Source of the DNA: MB1-2 sp046566065 | GTDB taxonomy: Bacteria > Actinomycetota > CADDZG01 > WHSQ01 | DNA: 27,189 nucleotides | Assembly: GCA_046566065.1 (NCBI GenBank) | Contig: JBKHXK010000032.1 | Location: 1 to 27,189, forward strand | Direction of reading: 5' to 3' | In this document: one piece after another, positions 1 through 6,727 of the stretch | Numbering within the stretch: position 1 is the stretch's first letter | Layout: the number at the start of each line of letters is the position of its first letter | Translations under genes and position numbers: made by a program | Notes under the pieces: generated by a model | Seen by the model: the letters and a program-made list of their open reading frames with translations, nothing else | Told to the model about the DNA's origin: nothing | Databases searched by the model: none

Positions 1-2
1 GC

Positions 3-311
3 AATCTGCTGAGCAACGCCCTCAAGTTCAGCTCGCAGGAGGCGGAGGTCACCATCGAGCTCGAGGAAGCAGAGGGGTCCGCGATCGTCAGGGTCTCGGA
101 TCGCGGCATCGGCATCCCATCCGACGAGATCCCGAAGTTGTTCGAGCGCTTCTTCCGTGCGTCCACCGCGGGGATAACAGAGGGAACTGGGCTCGGCCTC
201 TCGATATCGAAGGAGATCGTCGAGGCTCATGGAGGTTCGATCGAGGTCGTGAGCGAAGAAGGGGCCGGAACCACCTTCACGATCTCTCTGCCTCTCGATC
301 CGAACGATTAG
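3..311 (+). CDS. Sensor histidine kinase, C-terminal ATPase fragment (5' end outside window)
   Basis: This is the last 102 codons of a histidine kinase that begins upstream of the window. The visible part is the HATPase_c domain. It has the N-box (NLLSNALKF) at its start, the G1 box (SDRGIGIP), the F-box region (LFERFFRAS) and the G2 box (GTGLGLSI), followed by the usual end with EAHGGSIEV and GTTFTISLP. The domain binds ATP and phosphorylates the kinase's own dimerisation-domain histidine, which is not in view. The sensor part is off the window, so the signal cannot be guessed. The frame is open from the first base and ends at TAG. A 110-bp gap containing a palindrome follows before the next gene. 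Confidence 0.95.
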   Translation, partial: NLLSNALKFSSQEAEVTIELEEAEGSAIVRVSDRGIGIPSDEIPKLFERFFRASTAGITEGTGLGLSISKEIVEAHGGSIEVVSEEGAGTTFTISLPLDPND

Positions 312-373
312 TCCGGTTCGCCCGAAGGATCCCCCAGCGCGTCGCCCGTAGTCGCTGGTTCGCTTCCCCTGCA

Positions 374-391
374 CTACGTAATCTTACGTAG
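374..391. promoter_or_regulatory. Perfect 8-bp palindrome upstream of the NlpC/P60 gene
   Basis: CTACGTAA and TTACGTAG form a perfect inverted repeat with a 2-nt spacer. A second pair, CGCTTC (361-366) and GAAGCG (392-397), flanks it. No T-run follows, so it looks more like a protein-binding operator than a terminator. It lies 30 bp before the start of the NlpC/P60 gene and 62 bp after the kinase stop. The function is inferred. Confidence 0.45.
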
Positions 392-421
392 GAAGCGATA
401 CGCGAATGTAGAAGCGCGTGG

Positions 422-1387
422 ATGGAGGGTTCGCTTTTGCGGCTCGAATGGTGGGTGAAGTGGGTGATCGTTTTACTCGTTGCCCTGGGCCTCGTGTATA
501 TCTCCGTCGCATCCACTGCCTTTGCGGGAAAACCCACACAGGGCGCATACACCTTTCAGCGCACGAAGTCTCCTGCCGGCACCCGCGTACTGGACAGCAC
601 GGGGAAGTGGGTCGCCTCTTTCACCGACGGCTCCCGGACGGTCGCCCTGCGCGGGCCCACTCGCATCTTTTCCGAGGCCACCACGCCGTACTCAGTCACG
701 CACTCGACCTGGATCCGTTTGCTGTCCGAACCTTTTACAGGAACGGTCGACCAGGGGTGGTTGACGCAGTCGCTGGCGGACCCTTCGCTCGACGTGCTGG
801 GTGTAGCCATGCAGTACGTGGCTGGCGCCCCCGACGTCCTGGACAACGGGCTTCGTATCGCCGGCGACGCGAGTTTCGGCCCCCTCCTCGCAGACGGCAC
901 GCGTCAGGAAGGCTCCGATTTCAATGACTATCTGGGTGTTTCTTGGGACTACCCCTCCACGACGGATCACCCGGAACTCGACCAACTAGGAAGCCTCGAC
1001 TGCTCTGGTTTCATGAGGATGGTGTGGGGTTATCGAAGCGGACTGCCCCTCGCCCTAGAGCCCAACGGGCTAGAGCTTCCTCGCCGGGCGGTGCAGATGC
1101 ATGCCTCCGCTCCCGGGGTCATCGTGATTCGCAACACCGGCACCCAGGTCGTGGATCTGGCGAAGTTGCAGATCGGCGATCTCGTCTTCTTCGATGCTGC
1201 CACCGATGATGGGACCGCGATCGATCACGTCGGTATGTTCCTGGGGGTCGACTCGGGAGGGCACCACCGGTTCATCTCGAGCCGGAAGTCCATCGACGGA
1301 CCCACTCTCGGCGACTATGCCGGACGCTCGACCCTGAACGGAACCGGTCTCTACGCCAAGGCGTTCCGGGCCACCCGCCGTCTCTAG
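422..1387 (+). CDS. Secreted NlpC/P60-family protein
   Basis: The 321-residue product has a hydrophobic N-terminal segment (about residues 13-35, WVIVLLVALGLVYISVA then STAFAG) that reads as a signal peptide or signal anchor. The C-terminal part carries the NlpC/P60 cysteine-peptidase signature: LDCSGF with Cys194 as likely nucleophile, IGDLVFF at about 251-257, and DHVGMFLG with His269. Family members cleave peptidoglycan stem peptides, but the family also includes amidases and acyltransferases, so the substrate is open. Residues 40-185 match no domain I recognise. The ATG at 422 has no good ribosome-binding site. A TTG at 437 (residue 6) is preceded by GGAGGG at 424-429 with 7-nt spacing and is a plausible true start. 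The gene converges on the SufT-like gene with only 3 bp between. Confidence 0.85.
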   Translation: MEGSLLRLEWWVKWVIVLLVALGLVYISVASTAFAGKPTQGAYTFQRTKSPAGTRVLDSTGKWVASFTDGSRTVALRGPTRIFSEATTPYSVTHSTWIRLLSEPFTGTVDQGWLTQSLADPSLDVLGVAMQYVAGAPDVLDNGLRIAGDASFGPLLADGTRQEGSDFNDYLGVSWDYPSTTDHPELDQLGSLDCSGFMRMVWGYRSGLPLALEPNGLELPRRAVQMHASAPGVIVIRNTGTQVVDLAKLQIGDLVFFDAATDDGTAIDHVGMFLGVDSGGHHRFISSRKSIDGPTLGDYAGRSTLNGTGLYAKAFRATRRL

Positions 1388-1390
1388 GAT

Positions 1391-1708
1391 CTAGACGAAG
1401 CCGAGGGCCGACTTCGCCAGAGGGTCCATCTTCTCGGGCGTCCAGGGCGGGTACATCACGAGCTCGGTCGTGACCTCGCCGATGCCCTCGATCTCGGCGG
1501 TGGCAGCCTTGATCTCTTCATCGATCATGGGGCCGATCGGGCAGCCCATCGTGGTCAGTGTGAACTCGACCTTCACGTCGTTGTTCTCCTCGTTGATGAG
1601 GATGTCGTACACGAGGCCCAGGTGATAGATGTCGATACCGAGCTCGGGATCGTTGACGGTCTTCAGGGCCGCGACGACCTGCTCTCTTATCTCTTCTTGG
1701 GTAGCCAT
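1391..1708 (-). CDS. Metal-sulfur cluster assembly factor (DUF59/MIP18, SufT-like)
   Basis: The 105-residue protein begins MATQEEIREQ and carries the DUF59 pattern: VNDPELGIDIYHLGLVYDI, then VEFTLTTMGCPIGPMI with the conserved cysteine, and a C-terminal VMYPPWTPEKM. Family members (SufT, PaaD and MIP18 relatives) help mature Fe-S proteins in the cytoplasm. In Actinobacteria the gene often sits with the suf operon, but no suf genes are seen here. A longer open frame runs into the divergent PspC gene. The ATG at 1708 is preferred because a TACAGT box lies exactly 6 nt upstream, suggesting a leaderless transcript. Confidence 0.93.
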   Translation of the reverse strand: MATQEEIREQVVAALKTVNDPELGIDIYHLGLVYDILINEENNDVKVEFTLTTMGCPIGPMIDEEIKAATAEIEGIGEVTTELVMYPPWTPEKMDPLAKSALGFV

Positions 1709-1763
1709 CTCCCTACTGTAGACGCCGGGCCCTGCCTGGGTATTCCCGCTACCATCTGAGCCG

Positions 1764-2051
1764 ATGAGTAGCCAACGCAAGCTCGCCAGGTCCCGCACCG
1801 ATCGCAAGATCGCAGGTGTGGCCGGGGGCATGGCGGAGTACTTCGGCATCGACTCCACGATCGTCAGGATCCTGTGGGTCCTCGTCGCCCTGCCTGGCGG
1901 GCTGAGCATCATCTTCTACTTCATCCTGTGGGCACTTCTGCCGGAAGGCGACGCTCTGCCAGATGCGGTCGCGATAGCCGAGGAGCGCTACGCCCGGGGC
2001 GAGATCAGCGCAGAAGAGCTGGCGCAGATCCGCCAGGACCTGAGGAGCTGA
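1764..2051 (+). CDS. PspC domain protein with C-terminal SHOCT-like segment
   Basis: The 95-residue protein has a PspC domain at residues 6-60 (LARSRTDRKIAGVAGGMAEYFGID, then the membrane stretch IVRILWVLVALPGGLSIIF and the LPEG end). A short SHOCT-like helix follows at about 70-94 (ERYARGEISAEELAQIRQDL). PspC proteins are small inner-membrane proteins linked to envelope stress, but stand-alone actinobacterial copies are mostly uncharacterised. The start is ATG with no Shine-Dalgarno; TACCAT lies 8 nt upstream. The stop is immediately followed by a second SHOCT-type gene, so the two are probably co-expressed. Confidence 0.9.
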   Translation: MSSQRKLARSRTDRKIAGVAGGMAEYFGIDSTIVRILWVLVALPGGLSIIFYFILWALLPEGDALPDAVAIAEERYARGEISAEELAQIRQDLRS

Positions 2052-2098
2052 CCCTGGGCTGGGAGTGGGGATTCGGCTTCTTCGGTGCGGCTCTCAGC

Positions 2099-2278
2099 AT
2101 GGCCGTGATGGTCGCTCTGGGCTTGATCCTCGTCGCGGTACTGGTGTGGATCGTCTCCAACGGCTCTCGCCACGAAGGACGTGGTTCCGGGCTACGCGTG
2201 CTCGATGAGCTCTACGCCGGCGGCAAGATCACCCGCCAGGAGTACCTCGAACGTAAGAGGGTTCTGACCGGACGTTAG
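2099..2278 (+). CDS. Small single-pass membrane protein with SHOCT domain
   Basis: The conservative reading from ATG at 2099 gives 59 residues: a membrane helix (about residues 2-20, VMVALGLILVAVLVWIV) and a SHOCT domain at the end (LRVLDELYAGGKITRQEYLERKRVL). SHOCT is a short oligomerisation module. The ATG has no ribosome-binding site. The same frame stays open upstream and includes CTG at 2054, which sits 6 nt after GAGGAG (2042-2047) and would add 15 residues (GWEWGFGFFGAAL type, common at the start of small SHOCT membrane proteins). A CTG start at 2054 overlapping the end of the PspC gene is therefore possible. The stop overlaps the convergent amidohydrolase stop (shared TTAG at 2275-2278). 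Confidence 0.75.
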   Translation: MAVMVALGLILVAVLVWIVSNGSRHEGRGSGLRVLDELYAGGKITRQEYLERKRVLTGR

Positions 2279-3120
2279 AGGTCCAGGCCTAGGAGTCTAG
2301 CGGCGTTGTTGATGAGGATGTCTTCTTCCTTGTCGCCTAGGGCCATCTCGTCGAACTCGTCGAGGATCTTGCCGGGGTCGAGCATGGGGTAGTCACTCCC
2401 CCATACCGTCCGGTCTGACAAACGGCCGCGGGCGTCGCGCTTGACCTCGGCCGGGATGTACTTCGGGCGCCACGCGGACAGGTCGACCCAAACGTTCGTC
2501 TTGTGCAGCGCGCTGGACAGCACCTCGAGGTGCCACGGGTATCCGAAGTGCGCCATCACGACGGTCAGTCCGGGATGGCGCGCCGCGACCATGTCCATCA
2601 GCATCGGCCGCCCGTAGTCGAACGCGATGCCGAAGCCGCCCGGAACCCCGGCCCCCAGGCCCGTCTGACCCACGTGAGCGACGATCGGCAGCGAATGCTC
2701 CTCGCACTTCTCCCATAGCGGCGTGTACTTGGGGTCGTTCGGATAGAACTCCTGGACCTGCGGATGAAGCTTGAGCCCCCGGAGCCCGAGCTCGGTGACG
2801 GCGCGCTCCAGCTCTTCGACATGATCGGGCTTGTGAGGATCGACGCTGGCGAAGCCGAGGAACTGCTCGGGATAGGCGCGCACGATCTCGGCCACACGGT
2901 CGTTGGTGAGCGGCGGGAGGCCGGTCGCGGTCTCCGCGTCCCACGCGAGCAGGACGCCGAACAGGTCCCAGTCCTTGTACTCCTGCGCCATCTGCTCGAC
3001 GGTGCGCACACGCACCTCGTGGCGGAAGTACTTCTGCGTGACCTCGAACATCGGACCGATCGAGCCCTCGAGCCATTCAGCGGTAGAGACGTGAACGTGG
3101 AAGTCGATGGCGCGAGGCAA
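2275..3120 (-). CDS. Amidohydrolase family protein (Amidohydro_2, metal-dependent TIM barrel)
   Basis: The 281-residue protein fits the amidohydrolase_2 family. It has HVH near the N-terminus (His8, His10), AHVG (His149), MAHFG (His191) and WGSDYPM (Asp243), all expected metal or catalytic positions. GLKLHPQVQEF (about 116-125) is also typical. Such enzymes hydrolyse or decarboxylate small ring compounds such as 2-pyrone or aminocarboxymuconate-type substrates. The real substrate cannot be read from sequence. The start is TTG (3118-3120 on the minus strand), supported by AGGGGG 5 nt upstream. It is the third gene of a minus-strand group behind a membrane protein and thiE, 36 bp after thiE, so co-transcription is likely. 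Confidence 0.9.
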   Translation of the reverse strand: MPRAIDFHVHVSTAEWLEGSIGPMFEVTQKYFRHEVRVRTVEQMAQEYKDWDLFGVLLAWDAETATGLPPLTNDRVAEIVRAYPEQFLGFASVDPHKPDHVEELERAVTELGLRGLKLHPQVQEFYPNDPKYTPLWEKCEEHSLPIVAHVGQTGLGAGVPGGFGIAFDYGRPMLMDMVAARHPGLTVVMAHFGYPWHLEVLSSALHKTNVWVDLSAWRPKYIPAEVKRDARGRLSDRTVWGSDYPMLDPGKILDEFDEMALGDKEEDILINNAARLLGLDL

Positions 3121-3156
3121 GGTTCCCCCTAGAGACGAGCGATAGGTGGCCGCACC

Positions 3157-3786
3157 CTAACTAACGTCGAGGAGCATCTGCTTGAGGCGAGCGGCCATCG
3201 CGGGCGGGTCGCCGGCCTCGGTGATCGCTCGCACGACCACGATGCGGCGTGCGCCCGCCTCGATCGTCGCCGGCAGCGTCTCGGGACTCATCCCGCCGGT
3301 CACGAACCACGGAAGCGGGATGGTCCCGGCCGCGTGCCGCACGAGCTCGAGACCGGTCCCAGGCCGCCCCGGCTTCGTCGGCGTCTCGTTGACCGGACCG
3401 ACCGCGACGTAGTCGAGCAGGGTCCACAGCTCCGCGGTCGCGTCGACCTCCTCGGTGCTATGCGTCGACAGACCAACGATCTTGTCCCCCACGAAGCCTC
3501 TGGTCGCTTCCACCGGCAGGTCGTTCTGACCGACGTGCACCCCGTCTGCGCCCATCGTGACGGCGATGTCGGGCCGGTCGTTGACGATGAACGGCAGTCC
3601 GGCCTCGCGACATGCCTCCATCAGAGGGACTCCCACCCGGAGGATGTCACCGGCCTCCATGTCCTTCTCGCGCAGTTGCAACACGTCGACCCCGGCATGC
3701 TTCAGGTCGGCGGCCATGTCCGCGACGTCGCCCGTCGCGATACGAGCCGGCGTCACCAGATAGAGAAGCGCGTCGTCGAGTCTCAC
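3157..3786 (-). CDS. thiE: Thiamine-phosphate synthase
   Basis: The 209-residue protein shows the full ThiE pattern: LQLREKD (phosphate and HMP-PP site), FIVNDRPDIAVTMGADGVHVGQ, GLSTHS, the loop YVAVGPVNETPTKPG, and WFVTGGMSPETL followed by GARRIVVVRAI. ThiE joins hydroxymethylpyrimidine diphosphate and thiazole phosphate to form thiamine phosphate. The start is GTG and overlaps the stop of the upstream membrane-protein gene (GTGA, 4 bp), so the two are translationally coupled. No other thiamine genes and no TPP riboswitch are visible here. Confidence 0.93.
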   Translation of the reverse strand: MRLDDALLYLVTPARIATGDVADMAADLKHAGVDVLQLREKDMEAGDILRVGVPLMEACREAGLPFIVNDRPDIAVTMGADGVHVGQNDLPVEATRGFVGDKIVGLSTHSTEEVDATAELWTLLDYVAVGPVNETPTKPGRPGTGLELVRHAAGTIPLPWFVTGGMSPETLPATIEAGARRIVVVRAITEAGDPPAMAARLKQMLLDVS

Positions 3787-4214
3787 AGCACGAGGGCCGT
3801 CGGCCCGTCGTCACCGAGGTCGCGCCAGTCCTCGTCCGGGTCCTCTCCTACCTCGCGCTCGTACTCCTTCATGCGCTCGGCGATCTCGCGCATGCCTCCA
3901 GGCACGCGGAACACAGCGATCCCCACGAGCACGTACGGGGTCAGGTCGGTCAGGACCTCGTACCAGCGCTTGTCCAAGAGGCTCGAGACTGCGATCCACA
4001 CGATGACGAGTCCGGCCAGGACCTCGGCCACGACCCGGTGGGAGCCGCGCTCGGCCCCTTGCTCGAAGCGCTCGCGCATCAGGCGGACGGCCAGACGGCC
4101 CTTCGTCCGACGCAGTCGCTTCCAGGTCGGGCGAGAGGGGTAGAAGCGCCGCCAGCCTTCGACGAAGCCCAGAGCGAGCACCGCGACGAGGGCCGCGATC
4201 AGTCCCGTGGTCAT
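3783..4214 (-). CDS. Hypothetical membrane protein upstream of thiE
   Basis: The 143-residue protein has an N-terminal membrane helix (residues 3-18), a basic loop (RRFYPSRPTWKRLRRTKGRLAVR region), a second helix (about 63-79, VVAEVLAGLVIVWIAVSS), a third hydrophobic stretch (about 90-104, LTPYVLVGIAVF) and an acidic tail (GEDPDEDWRDLGDDG). I do not recognise a family. The ATG at 4214 has TACTCT exactly 6 nt upstream, so the transcript may start at the ATG. It overlaps thiE by 4 bp and probably leads the operon. Confidence 0.8.
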   Translation of the reverse strand: MTTGLIAALVAVLALGFVEGWRRFYPSRPTWKRLRRTKGRLAVRLMRERFEQGAERGSHRVVAEVLAGLVIVWIAVSSLLDKRWYEVLTDLTPYVLVGIAVFRVPGGMREIAERMKEYEREVGEDPDEDWRDLGDDGPTALVL

Positions 4215-4238
4215 CCTCGAAGAGTAGTGCCGTACGCG

Positions 4239-4264
4239 AAAGAGGAGCCCGAAGGCTCCTCTTT
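4239..4264 (-). terminator. Stem-loop terminator with UUCG tetraloop
   Basis: An 11-bp perfect stem (AAAGAGGAGCC paired with GGCTCCTCTTT) closes a 4-nt loop. On the minus strand the loop reads UUCG between C and G, an extra-stable tetraloop, and the stem ends in UUU. It lies just after the stop of the minus-strand secreted-protein gene (4283) and before the next minus gene (4214), so it should separate the two transcription units. Confidence 0.75.
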
Positions 4265-4282
4265 ACGGTCCTCTAGGTATCG

Positions 4283-4750
4283 CTAGCTGGTCGAGTACTT
4301 GAAGGTCGCGTTCGCTCCATCGGTCAGGCAGACGAAGGCGATCGGGAATCCTTCGGGCACCACACCCTCCTCGCCGCCCGGCCCCGTCGTCTCGTAAGGC
4401 TGGTTGGCCGGGGCAGTCGTCGGGTCGGTCGGGTCACCCAGGTCCATGTAGAAGGAGATGTCTACGCCCGCACCGTCAGAGACCTCGAGCTTGAACGGCC
4501 TGCCCGCCGTCTTGGGGTCTACATCGAAGGTGTAGCCGAGGATCTCGTTCGGTCCACCCGCGATCATCAACGTGCGCTGAGCGCGGTAGACACAGGTGGC
4601 AGCAGGACCCCCTCCTTGCGGAACGAGGATGGAGCCCTCGACCACCTGCGGCTTCGGCTTGGCCTTCTTCTTCTTGCCTGCGCTCGCCGGCGCAACGAGT
4701 GCGCCTCCGAGCACCACGATGGCCAGCAGCGAAGCGATGGTCTTCCTCAT
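4283..4750 (-). CDS. Secreted protein, PPC-like beta-sandwich, paralogue of the next gene upstream
   Basis: The 155-residue precursor has a clear signal peptide (MRKTIASLLAIVVLGGALVAPASA, cleavage after about residue 24), then a lysine-rich stretch (GKKKKAKPKPQ). The mature part contains VEGSILVPQGG, RPFKLEVSD, VDISFYMD, GGEEG and a final ATFKYS. The layout resembles bacterial pre-peptidase C-terminal-like beta-sandwich domains, which is inferred from pattern only. Two cysteines (in ATCVYR and FVCLTD) may form a disulfide. It follows its paralogue by 6 bp on the same strand and ends at a stem-loop terminator. Confidence 0.82.
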   Translation of the reverse strand: MRKTIASLLAIVVLGGALVAPASAGKKKKAKPKPQVVEGSILVPQGGGPAATCVYRAQRTLMIAGGPNEILGYTFDVDPKTAGRPFKLEVSDGAGVDISFYMDLGDPTDPTTAPANQPYETTGPGGEEGVVPEGFPIAFVCLTDGANATFKYSTS

Positions 4751-4756
4751 GTCCGC

Positions 4757-5287
4757 CTACCTCTTCTTCTTGACCGGAGGCGTGCCGGTGTACTTGAAGG
4801 TCGAGTTGAAGCCGACGTGCGTGGGTCCGCCGTACATGCAGACGATCGCGTCGGTCGCTCCCTTGACGATCGTCCCGGTCTCGCCACCAGGCTCGCGGGT
4901 CGTGTAGTCGACCGATACCGGGGTGCCGCCGTTCACCGGGTCGTCCAACACGGCTTCGGCGGGAGGCATGGTCGTGTACAGGAAGATGTCGAGGTCGACG
5001 TCCCCCTCGCCTCCGGTGACCTCGAGCTTGAACTTCCCGTTCCACGTGGACTTCTCGATCGGGAAGCGGTACCCGACGACCCCGTTGCCCTGGCCGGCGG
5101 CGGTCTGGGTGATCCTCCGGGTCGCGCCCGCCCAGCATCCGTCGAACGTGCCCTGCGCGAATACCGCAGGCAGCAGGATCGAGCCCTCGACCTCTTGCGC
5201 CGCCGCGACGGCCGCTCCGGCGCCTGAGGGCGCCAGTAGCGAGGCAGCAAGCAGCGAGGTCAGTGCGATCGTCAGCAGCTTCTTCAT
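4757..5287 (-). CDS. Secreted protein, PPC-like beta-sandwich, first of a paralogous pair
   Basis: From ATG at 5287 the product is 176 residues. It has a signal peptide (MKKLLTIALTSLLAASLLAPSGAGA) followed by a domain sharing landmarks with the downstream gene: VEGSILLP, KFKLEVTGGEGDVDLDIFLY, GGETG, AIVCMYGG and STFKYTGT. The gene ends in a basic KKKR tail. An earlier in-frame ATG (5308) exists, but 5287 is chosen because GGAGGGG lies 6 nt before it and the signal peptide starts there. DVDLDIFLY is typical of PPC-type domains. Two cysteines (FDGCWAG, IVCMYGG) are present. The function is unknown. Confidence 0.82.
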   Translation of the reverse strand: MKKLLTIALTSLLAASLLAPSGAGAAVAAAQEVEGSILLPAVFAQGTFDGCWAGATRRITQTAAGQGNGVVGYRFPIEKSTWNGKFKLEVTGGEGDVDLDIFLYTTMPPAEAVLDDPVNGGTPVSVDYTTREPGGETGTIVKGATDAIVCMYGGPTHVGFNSTFKYTGTPPVKKKR

Positions 5288-5423
5288 GAGGTTCCCCTCC
5301 AGTCGCATGAATGTTCGTTGGAGGAGATTTCGCCGTAACCACCCCTCCTCCTGCCCCGCCAGGTGCGAGGCACCGGTTAGCCCACCGGCTGCCGGGGCAA
5401 CCTGTTCCCCGAAGGAGGTGCAT

Positions 5424-5576
5424 ATGAGCGATCAGCAGACCGAGGACGCGAAGGACTACGCGAAGGACTCACCGGCCGACGAGGCCAGCGACGCCCCGAC
5501 CGGAAAAGAGGGCATCACCGAGGGCGACAAGACACTGGAAGACGACCAGGCCACCTTCCAGCCCGAATCCACCTAG
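5424..5576 (+). CDS. Small acidic, probably disordered protein (50 aa)
   Basis: The ATG at 5424 is preceded by a near-perfect Shine-Dalgarno (AAGGAGGTG, 5 nt upstream), the strongest in the window. The product is rich in Asp, Glu, Lys, Thr and Ala, has no hydrophobic core, no cysteine and no aromatic residues except one Tyr and one Phe (begins MSDQQTEDAKDYAKD, ends ATFQPEST). It should be soluble and disordered. No known family is recognised. It runs divergently from the secreted pair and ends just before the long palindrome. Confidence 0.7.
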   Translation: MSDQQTEDAKDYAKDSPADEASDAPTGKEGITEGDKTLEDDQATFQPEST

Positions 5577-5580
5577 CTTC

Positions 5581-5850
5581 CGGGCTGCGCCCGCTGCGGC
5601 AGCGCCACAGCCGGCCCTGGGCTCAGCCTCGCTGCGCTCGGCTCGTCGGCTTCGCCTCCTCATTCGACCCTGACCGGCCACGGCGCTGCCTCCGCTCCCT
5701 GCGCAGTAGTCAGTCGCTCGGTACATGAGCGGAGGCGACGGCGGCTGCCGGTGCGGGGGGAATGAGGAGGCACCGAAGGTGCCGACGAGCCGAGCCGAAG
5801 GCGAGGCTGACCCCCGGGCCGGTAGCGACGGCGCCGCAGCGGAGGCCGGG
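5581..5850. repeat. Long imperfect palindrome (about 115-nt arms)
   Basis: The left arm (about 5581-5697) and right arm (about 5727-5850) are imperfect reverse complements separated by about 29 nt. Matching blocks include CCTCCGCTC with GAGCGGAGG, GCCTCCTCATTC with GAATGAGGAGGC, GCTCGTCGGC with GCCGACGAGC, TCAGCCTCGC with GCGAGGCTGA, and CCGCTGCGGC with GCCGCAGCGG. It fills the whole gap between the convergent acidic-protein gene and the PH-domain gene. In RNA it would form a very long hairpin from either strand. It may act as a bidirectional terminator, or be a REP- or MITE-like element; no transposase or target duplication is seen. Confidence 0.75.
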
Positions 5851-5851
5851 G

Positions 5852-6442
5852 TTAGACGATCACTCTCGGGAGGGGGCCGGTGTTGTCGTCGTCCTGGACC
5901 TCTTCGGCTATGTGCGGGCGTTCGTTGGGGCGAGCCATCACCAGGGAGGTGACCGTTCGGTAGAAGTCGTCGGGTTTGGGGAGGTAGGCGATCTGGTCGA
6001 CCGCTTGCTTCTGACCCGGCGACTCGATGCGGAGGGCGCCGTAGCCGAAGAGGCGTCCGGCCAGCGAGCGGTGATAGGTCATGTCGGTGACCTTGGCCAG
6101 TGGCATCGAGGCGACACGCCGAGCGATCAGGCCGGATACCTCGAAGATGCGGCGGTCGGTGACGACGATGCGGGCGACGCTCCACTCCCAGCCCTTCCAG
6201 GCGAAGCGGGCCATGAACACGATCGCGATCAAGCCGAGCAAGGTGTCGAAGAGGTCGCTGGTGTCGCCTGGGCTCAGAAGCGTTCCGAGGAAGGCTGCGC
6301 CGACGATCGCTCCGAAGGCCTCTGCGAAGGGACGCAGCAGGACGGCCGGGTGACGCTTGACACGGCAGACGACGCGTTCGTCCATCGCGAGATAGCGGTC
6401 GTCGCCTCTCAATCGTTGCTGTGGAAGGGAGTGGCGGCCCAA
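5852..6442 (-). CDS. PH domain-containing membrane protein (bPH_2/DUF304 type)
   Basis: The 196-residue protein has VVCRVKRHPAVLLRP, two membrane helices (about 36-55 and 64-82), and then the bPH_2 domain: WSVARIVVTDRRIFEVSGLIARRVASMPLAKVTDMTYHRSLAGRLFGYG. Such proteins are anchored by the helices with the PH-like fold in the cytoplasm; the role is unknown. The start given is TTG, one base after the stop of the upstream 56-codon gene. The ATG at residue 20 (6385) is an alternative, but the preceding DDRYL looks conserved in relatives as I remember them, favouring the longer form. Confidence 0.82.
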   Translation of the reverse strand: MGRHSLPQQRLRGDDRYLAMDERVVCRVKRHPAVLLRPFAEAFGAIVGAAFLGTLLSPGDTSDLFDTLLGLIAIVFMARFAWKGWEWSVARIVVTDRRIFEVSGLIARRVASMPLAKVTDMTYHRSLAGRLFGYGALRIESPGQKQAVDQIAYLPKPDDFYRTVTSLVMARPNERPHIAEEVQDDDNTGPLPRVIV

Positions 6443-6443
6443 G

Positions 6444-6614
6444 TCAGATCAGCTTGCGCAGGAACTCCGTGAAGGCCGAAGACGCGGTCGAGAACCACTC
6501 CCCCGCGTTCTCGCCGGTGACCTTCACCAGTTGCGCGGCCTCGCCCGGTGAGTTGATGACGAATACGACGAGGAACGCCAGCAACAGGTACATAGCGACC
6601 TTTTTCAGCTTCAT
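6444..6614 (-). CDS. Small single-pass membrane protein (56 aa) paired with the PH-domain gene
   Basis: The frame reads MKLKKVAMYLLLAFLVVFVI, then NSPGEAAQLVKVTGENAGEW and an amphipathic end (FTEFLRKLI), stop TGA. It has one N-terminal membrane helix (residues 6-20) with a basic start, so it may be either anchored or cleaved. Short proteins of this shape occur next to PH-domain genes in other Actinobacteria, from memory. There is no Shine-Dalgarno, but TATCGT lies exactly 6 nt before the ATG, which suits a leaderless message. The stop is one base before the PH gene start, so the two are coupled. Confidence 0.75.
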   Translation of the reverse strand: MKLKKVAMYLLLAFLVVFVINSPGEAAQLVKVTGENAGEWFSTASSAFTEFLRKLI

Positions 6615-6675
6615 GGGGTCACGATAAGACCGGAAACGCCGCTGGGGCCGGATTACGCGCGGGACTCGGAGTCGG

Positions 6676-6723
6676 CGCTTTGGTGGAAAAGTGGACAGGC
6701 GTGCCCGTTCTTACCGCAAAGCG
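6676..6723. repeat. Inverted repeat at the 3' end of the isomerase gene
   Basis: CGCTTTG (6676-6682) pairs with CAAAGCG (6717-6723) across 34 nt that include TGCCCGTT. It lies directly after the stop of the minus-strand isomerase gene. The outer arms and the TGCCCGTT core recur in the elements at 8910-8956 and 10486-10539, so it may be a diverged member of one terminator-like family. Confidence 0.5.
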
Positions 6724-6727
6724 GCGC

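Noticed and set aside
2764..3132. Plus-strand frame opposite the amidohydrolase
   Set aside because: It is a high-GC shadow frame; the minus strand carries clear metal-site motifs.
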